Part shown: one piece after another, positions 37,138 to 46,223 of the stretch
Layout of the letters: the number at the start of each line of letters is the position of its first letter
Position numbering within the stretch: position 1 is the first letter of the stretch
Assembly: GCA_015661395.1 (NCBI GenBank)
Contig: JACWML010000002.1
Span: 73,630 to 137,629, forward strand
Direction: 5' to 3'
Length of the DNA: 64,000 nucleotides
Source of the DNA: Methanomicrobia archaeon
GTDB taxonomy: Archaea; Halobacteriota; Bog-38; Methanoflorentales; Methanoflorentaceae
Notes under the pieces: model-generated
Databases searched by the model: none
Told to the model about the DNA's origin: nothing
The model's input: only the letters and a program-made list of their open reading frames with translations
Program-made: the position numbers and the translations under genes

Positions 37138-37227
37138 TGTAAGCTTTAGAGCTAAAATCGCAGCGTAATGACTATAAGCGCTGTTGAAGTTATTGAGCGC
37201 CCTGCAGGTTGTACAAGGAGTTTTTGG

Positions 37228-37812
37228 ATGGCGAGAAGACAGACGAGGAAGAAAGCTGAAGGCTGGAAAGCAAAGAAATGGTACGACGTTGTGACGCCTG
37301 AGATCTTTGGCAAAATGAGCATCGGGACCACCCCTGCCGACGATTCTTTGAAACTGGTTGGAAGAGTCGTGGATACCACCCTTGGCGAACTGACGAATGA
37401 CATGGGAAAGCAAAACGTAAAGATGCACTTCAAGATCGATGAAGTGAGTGGTGAGTCTGCATATACTAAGTTCACTGGGCACGAACTAACGCGTGATTAC
37501 CTCCGAAGCTTGGTGAAAAGGCGCACAAGTCTCGTCGAGTCAAATATCGTTGTAACGACAAAAGACGGCTATAAGATCCACCTTAAGCCAATGTCGTTTA
37601 CGATAAAACGAGCAGGATCTTCTCAAATCAAAGCGATCCGTGAGATCATGAACGGTATCCTGCGGCAACGCGGAAAAGACCTTACTTATGAACCGTTCAT
37701 CCATGAAGTCGTTCTCGGAAAGCTCGCGAGCGATATCTATAAACAAGCGAAGATTATCTACCCGTTACGGCGCGTAGAAATCGGCAAAACAAAGATATTA
37801 GCCGAACCATAA
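37228..37812 (+). CDS. rps3ae: Small-subunit ribosomal protein S3Ae (eS1)
   Basis: A 194-residue eS1. It begins MARRQTRKKAEGWKAKKWYDV and has FGKMSIGTTPADD, GRVVDTTLGELTND and RDYLRSLVKRRTSLVESN, all typical. It binds the 30S platform near the mRNA exit. ATG 37228 is set by AAGGAG seven bases upstream; the open frame begins at 37168. It is preceded by serS and followed by apgM. Confidence 0.95.
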   Translation: MARRQTRKKAEGWKAKKWYDVVTPEIFGKMSIGTTPADDSLKLVGRVVDTTLGELTNDMGKQNVKMHFKIDEVSGESAYTKFTGHELTRDYLRSLVKRRTSLVESNIVVTTKDGYKIHLKPMSFTIKRAGSSQIKAIREIMNGILRQRGKDLTYEPFIHEVVLGKLASDIYKQAKIIYPLRRVEIGKTKILAEP

Positions 37813-37850
37813 GCACAGTGTGTTTAGGGTCGGCTGCAAGTTTTTGCGAC

Positions 37851-39068
37851 ATGGACGTTGCTACGAAAATTTTGCTCGTCGTGCTCGACGGTGCGGCCGA
37901 CCGTCCCACGGTCGATACGAAGACGCCTTTAATGGCCGCGAATGTTCCGTTCTTCGATCGATTAGCGCGCGAAGGGATCCTAGGAATCATGGACGTTATA
38001 GCACCCGGCACGCCTCCTGGTTCTGACACAGCGCATCTCTCATTGCTTGGTTACTCGCCGAAAGAAGTGTACACGGGACGCGGGCCGTTCGAGGCAGCAG
38101 GAGTCGGAATTGACGTCAAACCCGGCGACATTGCCTTCCGCGGCAATTTCGCCACGGTCAAAGATGGCACAGTCATCGACCGACGAGCGGGTCGTATCAG
38201 CGATACCCACCGGCTGGCAGAAGCGATCAGAGAGCACGTGCACCTCGATTGCGAGTTCATTTTCAAAGAGTCAGCAGGACATAGAGCAGCCCTTGTTCTG
38301 CGAGGGGAAGACCTCAGTCCGAGCATTACGCCCACCGACCCGCATCACATCGGGGCGCTGTTGCCATCACAACCTACGACGACCGGCCTTTCGCCACAGA
38401 AAACAGCGAAGCTCGTTAATGATTTCACTCGCCAGGTGTGCGCGATCCTAAGTGATCATCCGGTGAACAAAAAACGGACCGAAGCGGGCGAACTTCCAGC
38501 GAACGCAATACTACTTCGCGGGGCAGGCGCAGTTCCGCACCTGATCCCATTCAAAGAACGCACAGGTCTTGATGCCGCTGTGATCGCGGCGACCGCATTG
38601 GTGATCGGGATTGGCAAACTTACTGGCATGGAATACGTGCCGACTACAGGCGCAACAGGGCACATTGACTCAAATATCGACGGAAAAGTGAAGAACGTCA
38701 ACAGAGCATTGAAGACACACGCGTTTGTGCTCCTTAACATAAAAGGCGCAGATGAAGCCGGCCATGATGGTGATTTCGATACCAAAGCGAACTTCTTGAC
38801 TCGGGTCGATGCCGCGCTGTCGGAGCTTGCAATCGACGAATCTACACTTGTCGTTATTACTGCAGATCATACAACGCCAGTGAGCCTCAGAGAACACTCC
38901 GGTGACCCAGTTCCGTTCCTAATACACGGAAAAGGCGTTCGAACTGACGAGATTAACGTATTTAACGAGTGTTCTGCGGCTCTGGGGGGCATGAATCGTG
39001 TCCGCGGGGTTGATTTAGTTCCAGTTCTCACGGATCTCGTAGGCAAAGGCCAGAAATTCGGTGCGTGA
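37851..39068 (+). CDS. apgM: 2,3-bisphosphoglycerate-independent phosphoglycerate mutase, archaeal
   Basis: A 405-residue alkaline-phosphatase-fold enzyme. The metal sites are complete: LLVVLDGAADRP at the start, the catalytic serine in GSDTAHLSLLGYSP, GADEAGHDGDF, and ITADHTTPVSLREHSGDPVPFLIHG. It interconverts 3- and 2-phosphoglycerate in glycolysis and gluconeogenesis. ATG 37851 gives the family N-terminus; the frame opens at 37818. The ribosome binding site is poor. Confidence 0.94.
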   Translation: MDVATKILLVVLDGAADRPTVDTKTPLMAANVPFFDRLAREGILGIMDVIAPGTPPGSDTAHLSLLGYSPKEVYTGRGPFEAAGVGIDVKPGDIAFRGNFATVKDGTVIDRRAGRISDTHRLAEAIREHVHLDCEFIFKESAGHRAALVLRGEDLSPSITPTDPHHIGALLPSQPTTTGLSPQKTAKLVNDFTRQVCAILSDHPVNKKRTEAGELPANAILLRGAGAVPHLIPFKERTGLDAAVIAATALVIGIGKLTGMEYVPTTGATGHIDSNIDGKVKNVNRALKTHAFVLLNIKGADEAGHDGDFDTKANFLTRVDAALSELAIDESTLVVITADHTTPVSLREHSGDPVPFLIHGKGVRTDEINVFNECSAALGGMNRVRGVDLVPVLTDLVGKGQKFGA

Positions 39069-39241
39069 CTTCCATCAAAAAACACGGAGTTGCGTTTCGC
39101 TCGCATGCCGCTTGGCGAATTAGTCGGTTATCAGTCTGCGTTAGTGGCATCGCGAGCGCTTTCAATAGAATGTGATAGTCGGCGACAAAAAATTAAAGCA
39201 AGAGCGCCAAAAGTCGATTGTCGAAAACTGTGGAGCGAAAA

Positions 39242-40585
39242 ATGTCAGTTCATCCGATTGAATTCCGTTATGGCACCAATGAGATGAAGGCGATATGGAG
39301 CCAAGAGCGTAAGCTCAATTATTTGCTCCGCGTGGAAGTGGCGCTTTCAAAAGCGGAAGCCGAGCTCGGAGTTATACCAAAAGAGGCGGCGGACCAAATC
39401 GAAGAGGCTGCAGGACAAATCACGCTAACCCGCGTGGCAGAAATTGAAGAAGAAATCCATCACGACATCATGGCCGTCGTCGAGGCCATTGCCGAGAAAA
39501 TTTACGCGCAAGCCGATTATGTACACTACGGGGCGACGTCCAGTGATATCATCGACACAGCTCTGGCGTTACAGCTGCGCGATTCGTGTAAAATCCTCAA
39601 GTCGAAACTCATTCGACTCAGAAACGTTTTGGCAAATCTCGCTGACGAAAACAAGGATAGAGTGTGCGCCGCCAGAACTCACGGACAAATCGCTGTACCG
39701 ACAACCTACGGTCTGCGGTTTGCCGTCTGGGCGATGGAAATACATCGGCATCTGCAACGGCTTTCAGAAACGCGCGGTCGGATCGAAGTCGGTCAGATGA
39801 CGGGAGCGGTGGGCACCCAAGCAGCCTTTGGCAAGCAGGCTGTCGAGATTCAAGCGCGGACGTTGAAATTGTTAGGATTGGAGTCCGTTGACGTATCGAC
39901 ACAAGTCATACAACGGGATCGTCATGCCGAATACGTGATGCTGCTCGCCAACATCGCCACGTCCCTCGAGAAGATATTCACAGAAATCAGAACACTGCAA
40001 CGAAGCGAAATAGCCGAAGTCTCTGAAGGGTTCGGCAAAGCACAAGTTGGATCCTCAACCATGCCGCACAAGCGAAATCCTATCAAGTCAGAACAAATCT
40101 GCGGCCTAGCCCGCGTCGTCCGATCGTTCGTTATGCCGGCACTAGAAAACAACACGCTCTGGGACGAGAGAGACCTCACAAATTCTTCCTGTGAGCGCAT
40201 CATCTTTCCTGAAGCAACTATTCTGAGTGATCACATTGTGACGCTCTCCATCAACGTTTTAGGGAATCTGACGTTCAACGAGCAGAACATCAGACGCAAT
40301 CTAAGTCTCATGAGGGGCCTGAACATGAGCGAAGCCGTGATGATGCACCTCGCAAAGAAGATCGGAAGACAACGCGCGCACGAAATCATACGATCAGCAG
40401 CAATGAACGCCTATGAGAGCGGCGATACCATTTCAGAGGCACTGCTCAAAGAGCCACTGCTTGCCGAACATCTCACGAAAGAGCAACTCGAGTGGATGGT
40501 GCGTCCCGAGAACTATGTTGGGACGGCTCCTCAACAAGTAGAGCGCGTGGTGACGCTTCTGAGGCAGGACGAGTGTCTGGAATAG
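39242..40585 (+). CDS. purB: Adenylosuccinate lyase
   Basis: A 447-residue fumarase/aspartase superfamily lyase. It carries YVHYGATSSDIIDTA, RTHGQIAVPTTYGLRFA and the signature SSTMPHKRNPIKSE with the catalytic serine loop. It splits SAICAR and adenylosuccinate in purine synthesis. ATG 39242 follows GGAGCG at 39232-39237; the frame opens 24 bases earlier. Its last 13 bases overlap the asparagine-synthetase-like gene, so the two are coupled. The 173 bases upstream hold no gene. Confidence 0.96.
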   Translation: MSVHPIEFRYGTNEMKAIWSQERKLNYLLRVEVALSKAEAELGVIPKEAADQIEEAAGQITLTRVAEIEEEIHHDIMAVVEAIAEKIYAQADYVHYGATSSDIIDTALALQLRDSCKILKSKLIRLRNVLANLADENKDRVCAARTHGQIAVPTTYGLRFAVWAMEIHRHLQRLSETRGRIEVGQMTGAVGTQAAFGKQAVEIQARTLKLLGLESVDVSTQVIQRDRHAEYVMLLANIATSLEKIFTEIRTLQRSEIAEVSEGFGKAQVGSSTMPHKRNPIKSEQICGLARVVRSFVMPALENNTLWDERDLTNSSCERIIFPEATILSDHIVTLSINVLGNLTFNEQNIRRNLSLMRGLNMSEAVMMHLAKKIGRQRAHEIIRSAAMNAYESGDTISEALLKEPLLAEHLTKEQLEWMVRPENYVGTAPQQVERVVTLLRQDECLE

Positions 40586-41892
40586 TCGGAGCTGTTGGGC
40601 CGAGAGCCTTCTGGGCTGTGCGGTCGATGCACCAAGTCCTCAAGCACCGGGGAGACGTGCGCCGCTGTTCCCAGGGAAAATTAGCGAATGACACAGAATA
40701 TGCCGTGAGTGCTTTGGGCGATGCGCAATTCAGTGCGATTTCTGGCAGTAGTGGTTTGTCAATAACAGTTTCAGACAGGTACCACTCAAGTTACGCCCAA
40801 GCGCGCATTGTTGATTCGCAGGTTCTGCTGCTAGACAGGGACTGCATAGGCTCGCGACCATTATTCTACGGATCAAACCTGAAGGGTTCGCTATGCGCAT
40901 TCGCGTCTGAACGCAAAGCTCTGTGGTCCGTCGGAATCAATCGCGCCGAACGGGTCGACCCAGGAACCACAGTGGCGATTCACGGGCCGCGGAGCATTAC
41001 GTTTGGCACGAAAAAAACCCTTCAGCAGTCAAGCAGGAACTGCCCAGCCAATGACGAATCACGTGTGGTAAGCGACCTTCGCGAACTTCTTAAGTCCGTG
41101 ATGAATGAACTCGCTGATGAACAAATGGGCGTCGCGTTCTCGGGCGGAGTCGACAGCTCCTTGCTCTGTGCTATCATGGCGAATAACGCGAACAACCGAT
41201 ACTTCGCGGCAGGATTGCCTGAATCGCACGATCTGAAAAGCGCACAGCAGGCGGCCCGTCTGATGCGAATAGACCTCCAGGTCATTCACCTTGACGCCTG
41301 CCACGTCGAAATGCTTATTCCTCGCGTTATTGAAACTGTCGAGAGTTGCAATCCGCTCGATCTCGCGATCGCTCTCCCGATGTACGTTCTTTGTGAGCAA
41401 ACAAAAGCAGCGGGCTTGAAATCTATTCTGACCGGGCAAGGAGCAGATGAACTCTTTGCAGGCTATTCGAGATACGCAAAGCTCCCCGCTGCAAATCCCC
41501 AAGGGCTCCGCGACGCGCTCGAAATTGACGTGCTTAACATCGCGAGGGACAACCTCGAACGAGACAACTTGGCGGCTGCATCACACTCGATAGATATCAT
41601 TTTGCCGTATCTAGATCCGCGGGTAGTAAAGTTTGGATTGACGATTGACAGCACACTGAAACTCAACCGCGGAATCAACAAGTATATCTTGCGTAAAGTG
41701 GCTGAGCAGCTGATGCCTCACGAATTAGCGTACAGACGGAAAAAAGCGCTCCAGTACGGGACAGGGGTAAGTGCAGTGTTGCGGAAACTCGCACGTAAAA
41801 ACCTTCCTTACGACAAGCGCAACAGTAAAGGCGCTGTAGGGATTTATTTGCAATCAGTAGCTGAAAAACGCGGTATCGCGGTGGCAGAATGA
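40573..41892 (+). CDS. Asparagine synthetase-like protein lacking the glutaminase cysteine
   Basis: A 439-residue protein with an N-terminal class II glutamine amidotransferase-like domain (residues 1 to about 160) and a C-terminal ATP-pyrophosphatase synthetase domain (GVAFSGGVDSSLLCAIM, the SGGxDS P-loop, then LTGQGADELFAGYSRY). The GATase nucleophile should be Cys2 (MCGI), but here the start reads MSGIVGAVGP, so glutamine cannot be used in the usual way and free ammonia or another amidation is likely. GTG 40573 has GAGG 12 bases ahead. It overlaps gatC by ATGA. Confidence 0.85.
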   Translation: MSGIVGAVGPRAFWAVRSMHQVLKHRGDVRRCSQGKLANDTEYAVSALGDAQFSAISGSSGLSITVSDRYHSSYAQARIVDSQVLLLDRDCIGSRPLFYGSNLKGSLCAFASERKALWSVGINRAERVDPGTTVAIHGPRSITFGTKKTLQQSSRNCPANDESRVVSDLRELLKSVMNELADEQMGVAFSGGVDSSLLCAIMANNANNRYFAAGLPESHDLKSAQQAARLMRIDLQVIHLDACHVEMLIPRVIETVESCNPLDLAIALPMYVLCEQTKAAGLKSILTGQGADELFAGYSRYAKLPAANPQGLRDALEIDVLNIARDNLERDNLAAASHSIDIILPYLDPRVVKFGLTIDSTLKLNRGINKYILRKVAEQLMPHELAYRRKKALQYGTGVSAVLRKLARKNLPYDKRNSKGAVGIYLQSVAEKRGIAVAE

Positions 41893-42155
41893 TAACTAAG
41901 ACAGATGTTGAACAAATAGCGCGGCTCGCGTGTATCGACCTTGACGAAGAAGATATGCAAGCGTTCACGGTGCAATTCAATGCTATACTGGAGTACTTTG
42001 AAGAGCTCGAAGACATTGAAGCGGAACTGACTGAGCAAGAGGAGCACAACGTGCTGCGTGCAGACGAGGTTACGCCGAGCCTAACACAACAAGACGCTCT
42101 TGCGAACGCACCAAGAGTCGAAAATGGCTATTTCAGGGGCCCACGGATACTATGA
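41889..42155 (+). CDS. gatC: Glu/Asp-tRNA amidotransferase subunit C
   Basis: An 88-residue GatC. It has the typical helix start KTDVEQIARLACIDLDEEDMQAF, the segment QFNAILEYFEELEDIEAE, and the C-terminal RVENGYFRGPRIL that contacts GatA. It stabilises the GatA-GatB contact in tRNA-dependent amidation. ATGA overlaps with both the upstream asparagine-synthetase-like gene and downstream gatA show a tightly coupled three-gene unit. Confidence 0.94.
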   Translation: MITKTDVEQIARLACIDLDEEDMQAFTVQFNAILEYFEELEDIEAELTEQEEHNVLRADEVTPSLTQQDALANAPRVENGYFRGPRIL

Positions 42156-43525
42156 GCCACCGAGAACACGTTGAAGAATTGCTTGACGCCATCAGACGAA
42201 GCAAACTCAACGCATTTATCACGGTCGATTACGAAGGTGCGCGACAACAAGCTGAAGAAGCTGATGCGGGTGAACTTGATGGGCGGCTGGCTGGCATCCC
42301 CATCGCGATTAAAGACGCCATTTCAACCAAAGGGCTGCGAACCACGTGCGCCTCAAAGATGTTGGAACATTACGTTCCCCCATACGACGCTTTCGTTGTC
42401 AAGAAATTGCGCGAAGAAGGTGCCGTCATAATTGGCAAAACGAACATGGACGAATTTTCGATGGGCACCTCAACAGAAACAAGCTTCTTCGGACCGTGCA
42501 AGAATCCTTGGGACCTCGAGCGCGTGCCAGGCGGCTCTTCTGGGGGCAGTGCCGCCGCAGTGGCGGCACAGGAGGCGGATCTTGCGTTAGGTTCTGACAC
42601 GGGGGGCTCGATTCGGTGCCCTGCGTCCTTTTGCGGAGTGGTCGGCCTGAAGCCTACCTACGGCAGAGTGTCACGCAACGGTCTCGTTTCGTACGGCAAT
42701 TCAATGGAACAGATAGGACCTATCGCGCGAACCGTGGAAGCCTGCGCAGGGCTCTTTGAGGTCATCGCTGGCTACGATCCTTGGGACAACACTTCTCGCG
42801 ACGCCCCAGTGTCGCACTACGTCGCCAAGCTCCGGGACGAAATAGCTGGCTTAGAGGTTGGCGTGCCACAGGATTTTTTTGGCGAAGGCGTTGATCCTGT
42901 CGTGGAAAACGCAACGTGGGAAGCTATAGCGGTGCTTGAAAGCCTTGGCGTGCACGCTAAGGAGACGTCGATGCCGAATCTCAAGTATGCGCTTTCAGCC
43001 TACTACATCCAAGCGATGTCGGAAGCATCGTCTAACCTTGCTCGGTACTCTGGAATCATCTATGGACATCGGGTCCAAAAAGACCACGATTGGCACACGA
43101 CGTTCTCGGAGAACCGCGCGTCAGGATTTGGCAAAGAGGTCAAACGACGCATACTGCTCGGTACATATGCGCTCTCGGCCGGATACTACGACAAGTACTA
43201 CCTGAAAGCGCGCAAAGCGAGGGCATTAATAAGCCGAGATTTTCAGAGGGTTTTCAAGCAATTCGACGCGCTCATCGCACCAACGATGCCGTACGCTGCG
43301 TTTAAGATCGGCGAAAAAATCGAAGATCCTCTGTCGCTATACAAGGTCGATATTAACACTGTTCCAATTAATCTGGCGAACGTGCCATCTCTATCCGTTC
43401 CGTGCGGGCGAAAAGGGCGCTTGCCCATTGGGATGCAAATTATCGGTGATCAATTCAACGAACAACTGCTGTTCAACATCGCGTTTCAATTCGAGCAAAA
43501 CACGAACAATAAGCACGCTGTGTGA
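42152..43525 (+). CDS. gatA: Glu/Asp-tRNA amidotransferase subunit A
   Basis: A 457-residue amidase-signature protein. The Ser-cisSer-Lys triad is complete: Lys in GIPIAIKDAIS, the GSSGGS loop in VPGGSSGGSAAAVAA and the nucleophile serine in GSDTGGSIRCPASFCG. It hydrolyses glutamine and passes ammonia to GatB for making Gln-tRNA or Asn-tRNA. gatB is not in the window. The start overlaps gatC (ATGA). Confidence 0.96.
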   Translation: MSHREHVEELLDAIRRSKLNAFITVDYEGARQQAEEADAGELDGRLAGIPIAIKDAISTKGLRTTCASKMLEHYVPPYDAFVVKKLREEGAVIIGKTNMDEFSMGTSTETSFFGPCKNPWDLERVPGGSSGGSAAAVAAQEADLALGSDTGGSIRCPASFCGVVGLKPTYGRVSRNGLVSYGNSMEQIGPIARTVEACAGLFEVIAGYDPWDNTSRDAPVSHYVAKLRDEIAGLEVGVPQDFFGEGVDPVVENATWEAIAVLESLGVHAKETSMPNLKYALSAYYIQAMSEASSNLARYSGIIYGHRVQKDHDWHTTFSENRASGFGKEVKRRILLGTYALSAGYYDKYYLKARKARALISRDFQRVFKQFDALIAPTMPYAAFKIGEKIEDPLSLYKVDINTVPINLANVPSLSVPCGRKGRLPIGMQIIGDQFNEQLLFNIAFQFEQNTNNKHAV

Positions 43526-43748
43526 CAACGCCGATAATCGCTCTGAGTTTCTTTACCCTGAGGCTTACGCGCCGTGTGTTCGTCGTGGCGCCGGACCTCG
43601 CCGCAGCGTCTCCGTGATGGATCGTGCGGCTATCGGGGCAGTCAGGCTAGCACCGAAATCCTGTCAAAAGCGTCAATAAGCCTCTGGGTCACGTTTTTTG
43701 AATCAATTATATCTAGGCCAAACCCCATATTAGTTCGTGGTGCGACGC

Positions 43749-44111
43749 ATGGCTGAACCAAAAGACTTAATTCGCAAATTTGAATACGCAGAGAAATTGA
43801 AGTCTGAAGTATCAATCGCAAATCAACTGCTTGAAAAGCTTATTGGACTCAAAGATGATGAATTAGTTGGCGGTCAGAAGGTTGTTGAGGCCTATTTGAA
43901 TTCACTTATGATGGAGATTAAGCTCGCCCAGAACGTGCTCGGTTCAAGAGTGATCTTCTCAAGAACCACGCGTAAACTCACAGAAGCGATAGGACGAATC
44001 AATCTTAGAGAGTATGACGAAGCACGACTGTGTTTCAGCGAAGCGCTTACGGACGTTACCACAAGCTGCGCTGAATCGTTTGAAGCGCTGGCCAAACTTA
44101 AGCTGATGTAA
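43749..44111 (+). CDS. Hypothetical helical protein (120 aa)
   Basis: Unrecognised, almost wholly helical protein with heptad-like spacing (LIRKFEYAEKLKSEVSIANQLLEKL, then NSLMMEIKLAQNVL). Likely a small coiled-coil or helical bundle. A TATA-like AATTATATCT (about 43704-43713) lies 25-30 bases before GTG 43737, so transcription probably starts near 43740; I use ATG 43749, but GTG 43737 is in frame. The 220 bases after gatA contain no gene. It converges on a glycosyltransferase. Confidence 0.6.
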   Translation: MAEPKDLIRKFEYAEKLKSEVSIANQLLEKLIGLKDDELVGGQKVVEAYLNSLMMEIKLAQNVLGSRVIFSRTTRKLTEAIGRINLREYDEARLCFSEALTDVTTSCAESFEALAKLKLM

Positions 44112-44204
44112 AACGGCAGAGCTATAAAACAGGGCCGCGATTAAAAAATGAAATAGACGCCAACGTAGCGTTTTCCCTATCCTCAAACCTTGGCGTAAGA
44201 TTTT

Positions 44205-45479
44205 TCAGATCTTGCTGCGTCGCAGCGCGCGATCGATCGGCTGCGAGAAGCGCTGCTGCAAAGGAATTGACGGCAACTGCACTTGAGGCTCTCGCACTTG
44301 CGCGAAGACGTTGAAGTACCTGCGGGCAATTTGATCCCACGTTAGGGCCCGTCCGTATGCGTGCACTCGATGGCTTAAGGTCTTCCGAAGCTCCGCGTCA
44401 GCGACGAGGAGGTTGATTTTTTCAGCGATGTCCTCAGGGTCGCCAAATTCAACAAACAAGCCTCTGCCGTTTGACAGGGCTTCAGTGGCGTGTGCAAACT
44501 TCGTTGCGACGATACTCCTCCCGCACCCTATCGCCTGGGACAAGACTCCACTCGATATCTGATCCGGATTCATGTTTGTTACGGCACAGACGTCGGTGGC
44601 CAAAAAGTGTCTAATCATATCTTTATTAGAGAGGTAGCGCTCGACGAATCGCACGTTGCGCGATAGGCCAAGCTCCTTCACAAGACCGTCGATTTTTTCC
44701 TTGTGTAGCTCACGCACCTTTCGGTCGAGCGCAGGATGATGCTCTCCAACCACCATGTAGGTGATGTCCTCACGCGGATTCGCCTCAATAATTGACGGCA
44801 GCGCTTGGATAACATATTCAATTCCCTTATCGGGATTAATTAAGCCGTAGCTCGCTATTACGAACTTTCCGGCCAATCCCAGACCCCGTTTCGCGAACTC
44901 TGTGTCAACAAGTTTAGGCACTTGGGGCACGCCGTGCGGCACCATCGTGAGCTGGGCCTTATCCAATCCAAACTTGTTCTGTAACAGGTCAATACCTGCG
45001 TTTGCAGAAACAATGACTCTGTCTGAAAGCGCGTATATGTCCTTGACGACTTCTCTCATGCGGGATGGGGGGTTCGGTAAAACGGTATGAAAAGTCGTGA
45101 CAATCGGCTTTCTAACCCTCCGCATGAATTCCAGAATGTAGCAGCCGAAATCGCCTTTATATAGCCCAAACTCGTGCTGAATATTGATGACGTCAATTTT
45201 AGAGTCGTTTATGCGTTTCGCAGCGGCAATGTAGCTTTCAACATTACAGTCTTTGATGACGTTGAACGTTTTGGACGCAAAGCGTTTGCTGCGAACAAAC
45301 TCCTTTTTGCCCAGTTGCGCCGCCTGAGCCCTGAGTGACACGTTACTTAAAAAGAGCTTCCTGCACTCTTGGATGACACTCACATTCCATACTGCATTAT
45401 CAGAGATGTTCGATAAACTGGTTGCTAGGTCGTGGGTAAACGTAGCGATTCCGCATTCCCGTGGGGGAAATGAACTCAC
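44205..45479 (-). CDS. GT4-family glycosyltransferase
   Basis: A 424-residue GT-B enzyme, close paralogue of 7904-9142: SSFPPRECGIATFTHDL, INIQHEFGLYKG, IVTTFHTVLPNPPSRMREVV, VPHGVPQVP and IASYGLINPDKGIEYVIQALPSI. It is slightly longer at the start of the donor domain. Probable surface glycan transferase. GTG 45479 is the first standard start, but paralogue alignment suggests 5-6 more residues (PLNVNF) could be encoded upstream from a non-standard codon. Confidence 0.87.
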   Translation of the reverse strand: MSSFPPRECGIATFTHDLATSLSNISDNAVWNVSVIQECRKLFLSNVSLRAQAAQLGKKEFVRSKRFASKTFNVIKDCNVESYIAAAKRINDSKIDVINIQHEFGLYKGDFGCYILEFMRRVRKPIVTTFHTVLPNPPSRMREVVKDIYALSDRVIVSANAGIDLLQNKFGLDKAQLTMVPHGVPQVPKLVDTEFAKRGLGLAGKFVIASYGLINPDKGIEYVIQALPSIIEANPREDITYMVVGEHHPALDRKVRELHKEKIDGLVKELGLSRNVRFVERYLSNKDMIRHFLATDVCAVTNMNPDQISSGVLSQAIGCGRSIVATKFAHATEALSNGRGLFVEFGDPEDIAEKINLLVADAELRKTLSHRVHAYGRALTWDQIARRYFNVFAQVREPQVQLPSIPLQQRFSQPIDRALRRSKI

Positions 45480-45794
45480 AAAGTTTACATTCAGTGGTTT
45501 GGGACTTAATATTCAATCATCTCCTATAACATATACGCCTAGCACACACAAAAACTTATGCGTCGCTGATTCAAAACGCGACTTTCTTTGTCATTAATCG
45601 CGTAATGCACGGTAAGGGACGTGTTGATTGGATTGTGTCTAGCGGGGTTTCAAAGGCGAACTTTGAGTTATGTCTAACGGGGTTTCAAAGGCGAACTTCG
45701 AGCTGTTTGTCAAACTAAGTGCTGTCTATTGAGTCAGCGGCTTAACCGATACTAATTAATAGAATCCGCACAAATGTACGGGCGGTGATACCCG
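45480..45794. repeat. Intergenic region with a tandem direct repeat
   Basis: Two adjacent copies of a 32-base unit (45636-45667 and 45671-45702; period 35) differ at only two positions; each contains GGGGTTTCAAAGGCGAACTT. The rest of this 315-base stretch shows no gene. It is too short for a CRISPR array, and only two units are present. Confidence 0.6.
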
Positions 45795-46028
45795 ATGGCC
45801 GACGAGAAAAAGGAAGGATACAAGTTTAAAAAGGACATGAAGACGGGAACTCTGAACGCCCCCGACACCGATGGCTACAACGCGAACTACGAGCACGAAC
45901 AAGACATGGACAAGGTCAAAAAGCTTGAAGTGTGTGACCTTAGCCCTGATACAGAAGGCATCTGCGAGCCAGAAGAGAAAAAACCCGAACACGTCTTCGT
46001 TTCTGAAGACAAAAAGAAGAAAGAATAG
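45795..46028 (+). CDS. Small charged hypothetical protein (77 aa)
   Basis: Unrecognised, very hydrophilic protein rich in Lys, Glu and Asp, with two cysteines near residues 47 and 57 (EVCDLSPDTEGICEP). It has no hydrophobic core and is likely disordered or folded only with a partner. ATG 45795 follows GGTGATA at 45784-45790, a good ribosome binding site. It lies upstream of the inositol phosphate synthase gene. Confidence 0.58.
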   Translation: MADEKKEGYKFKKDMKTGTLNAPDTDGYNANYEHEQDMDKVKKLEVCDLSPDTEGICEPEEKKPEHVFVSEDKKKKE

Positions 46029-46223
46029 CACCGTTGCCGCGGCTGGCGCTTTCCGCGGGCTTGTCGTCTCACCCGTCATCTCTTTTTGGACAGTGCGCGT
46101 CAACCGCAATTATGATGCGCGTCGTCGCGACACACGACGTAAAAAGCGCAAGAATATTGCAATTGATTCGCCTAACGTAGTTGTTAAAAGATTTTTTATA
46201 GATTGAAGGCAGATTCGATTGAG

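Noticed and set aside
45636-45702. CRISPR array
   Set aside because: Only two units, three-base spacing and no spacers.
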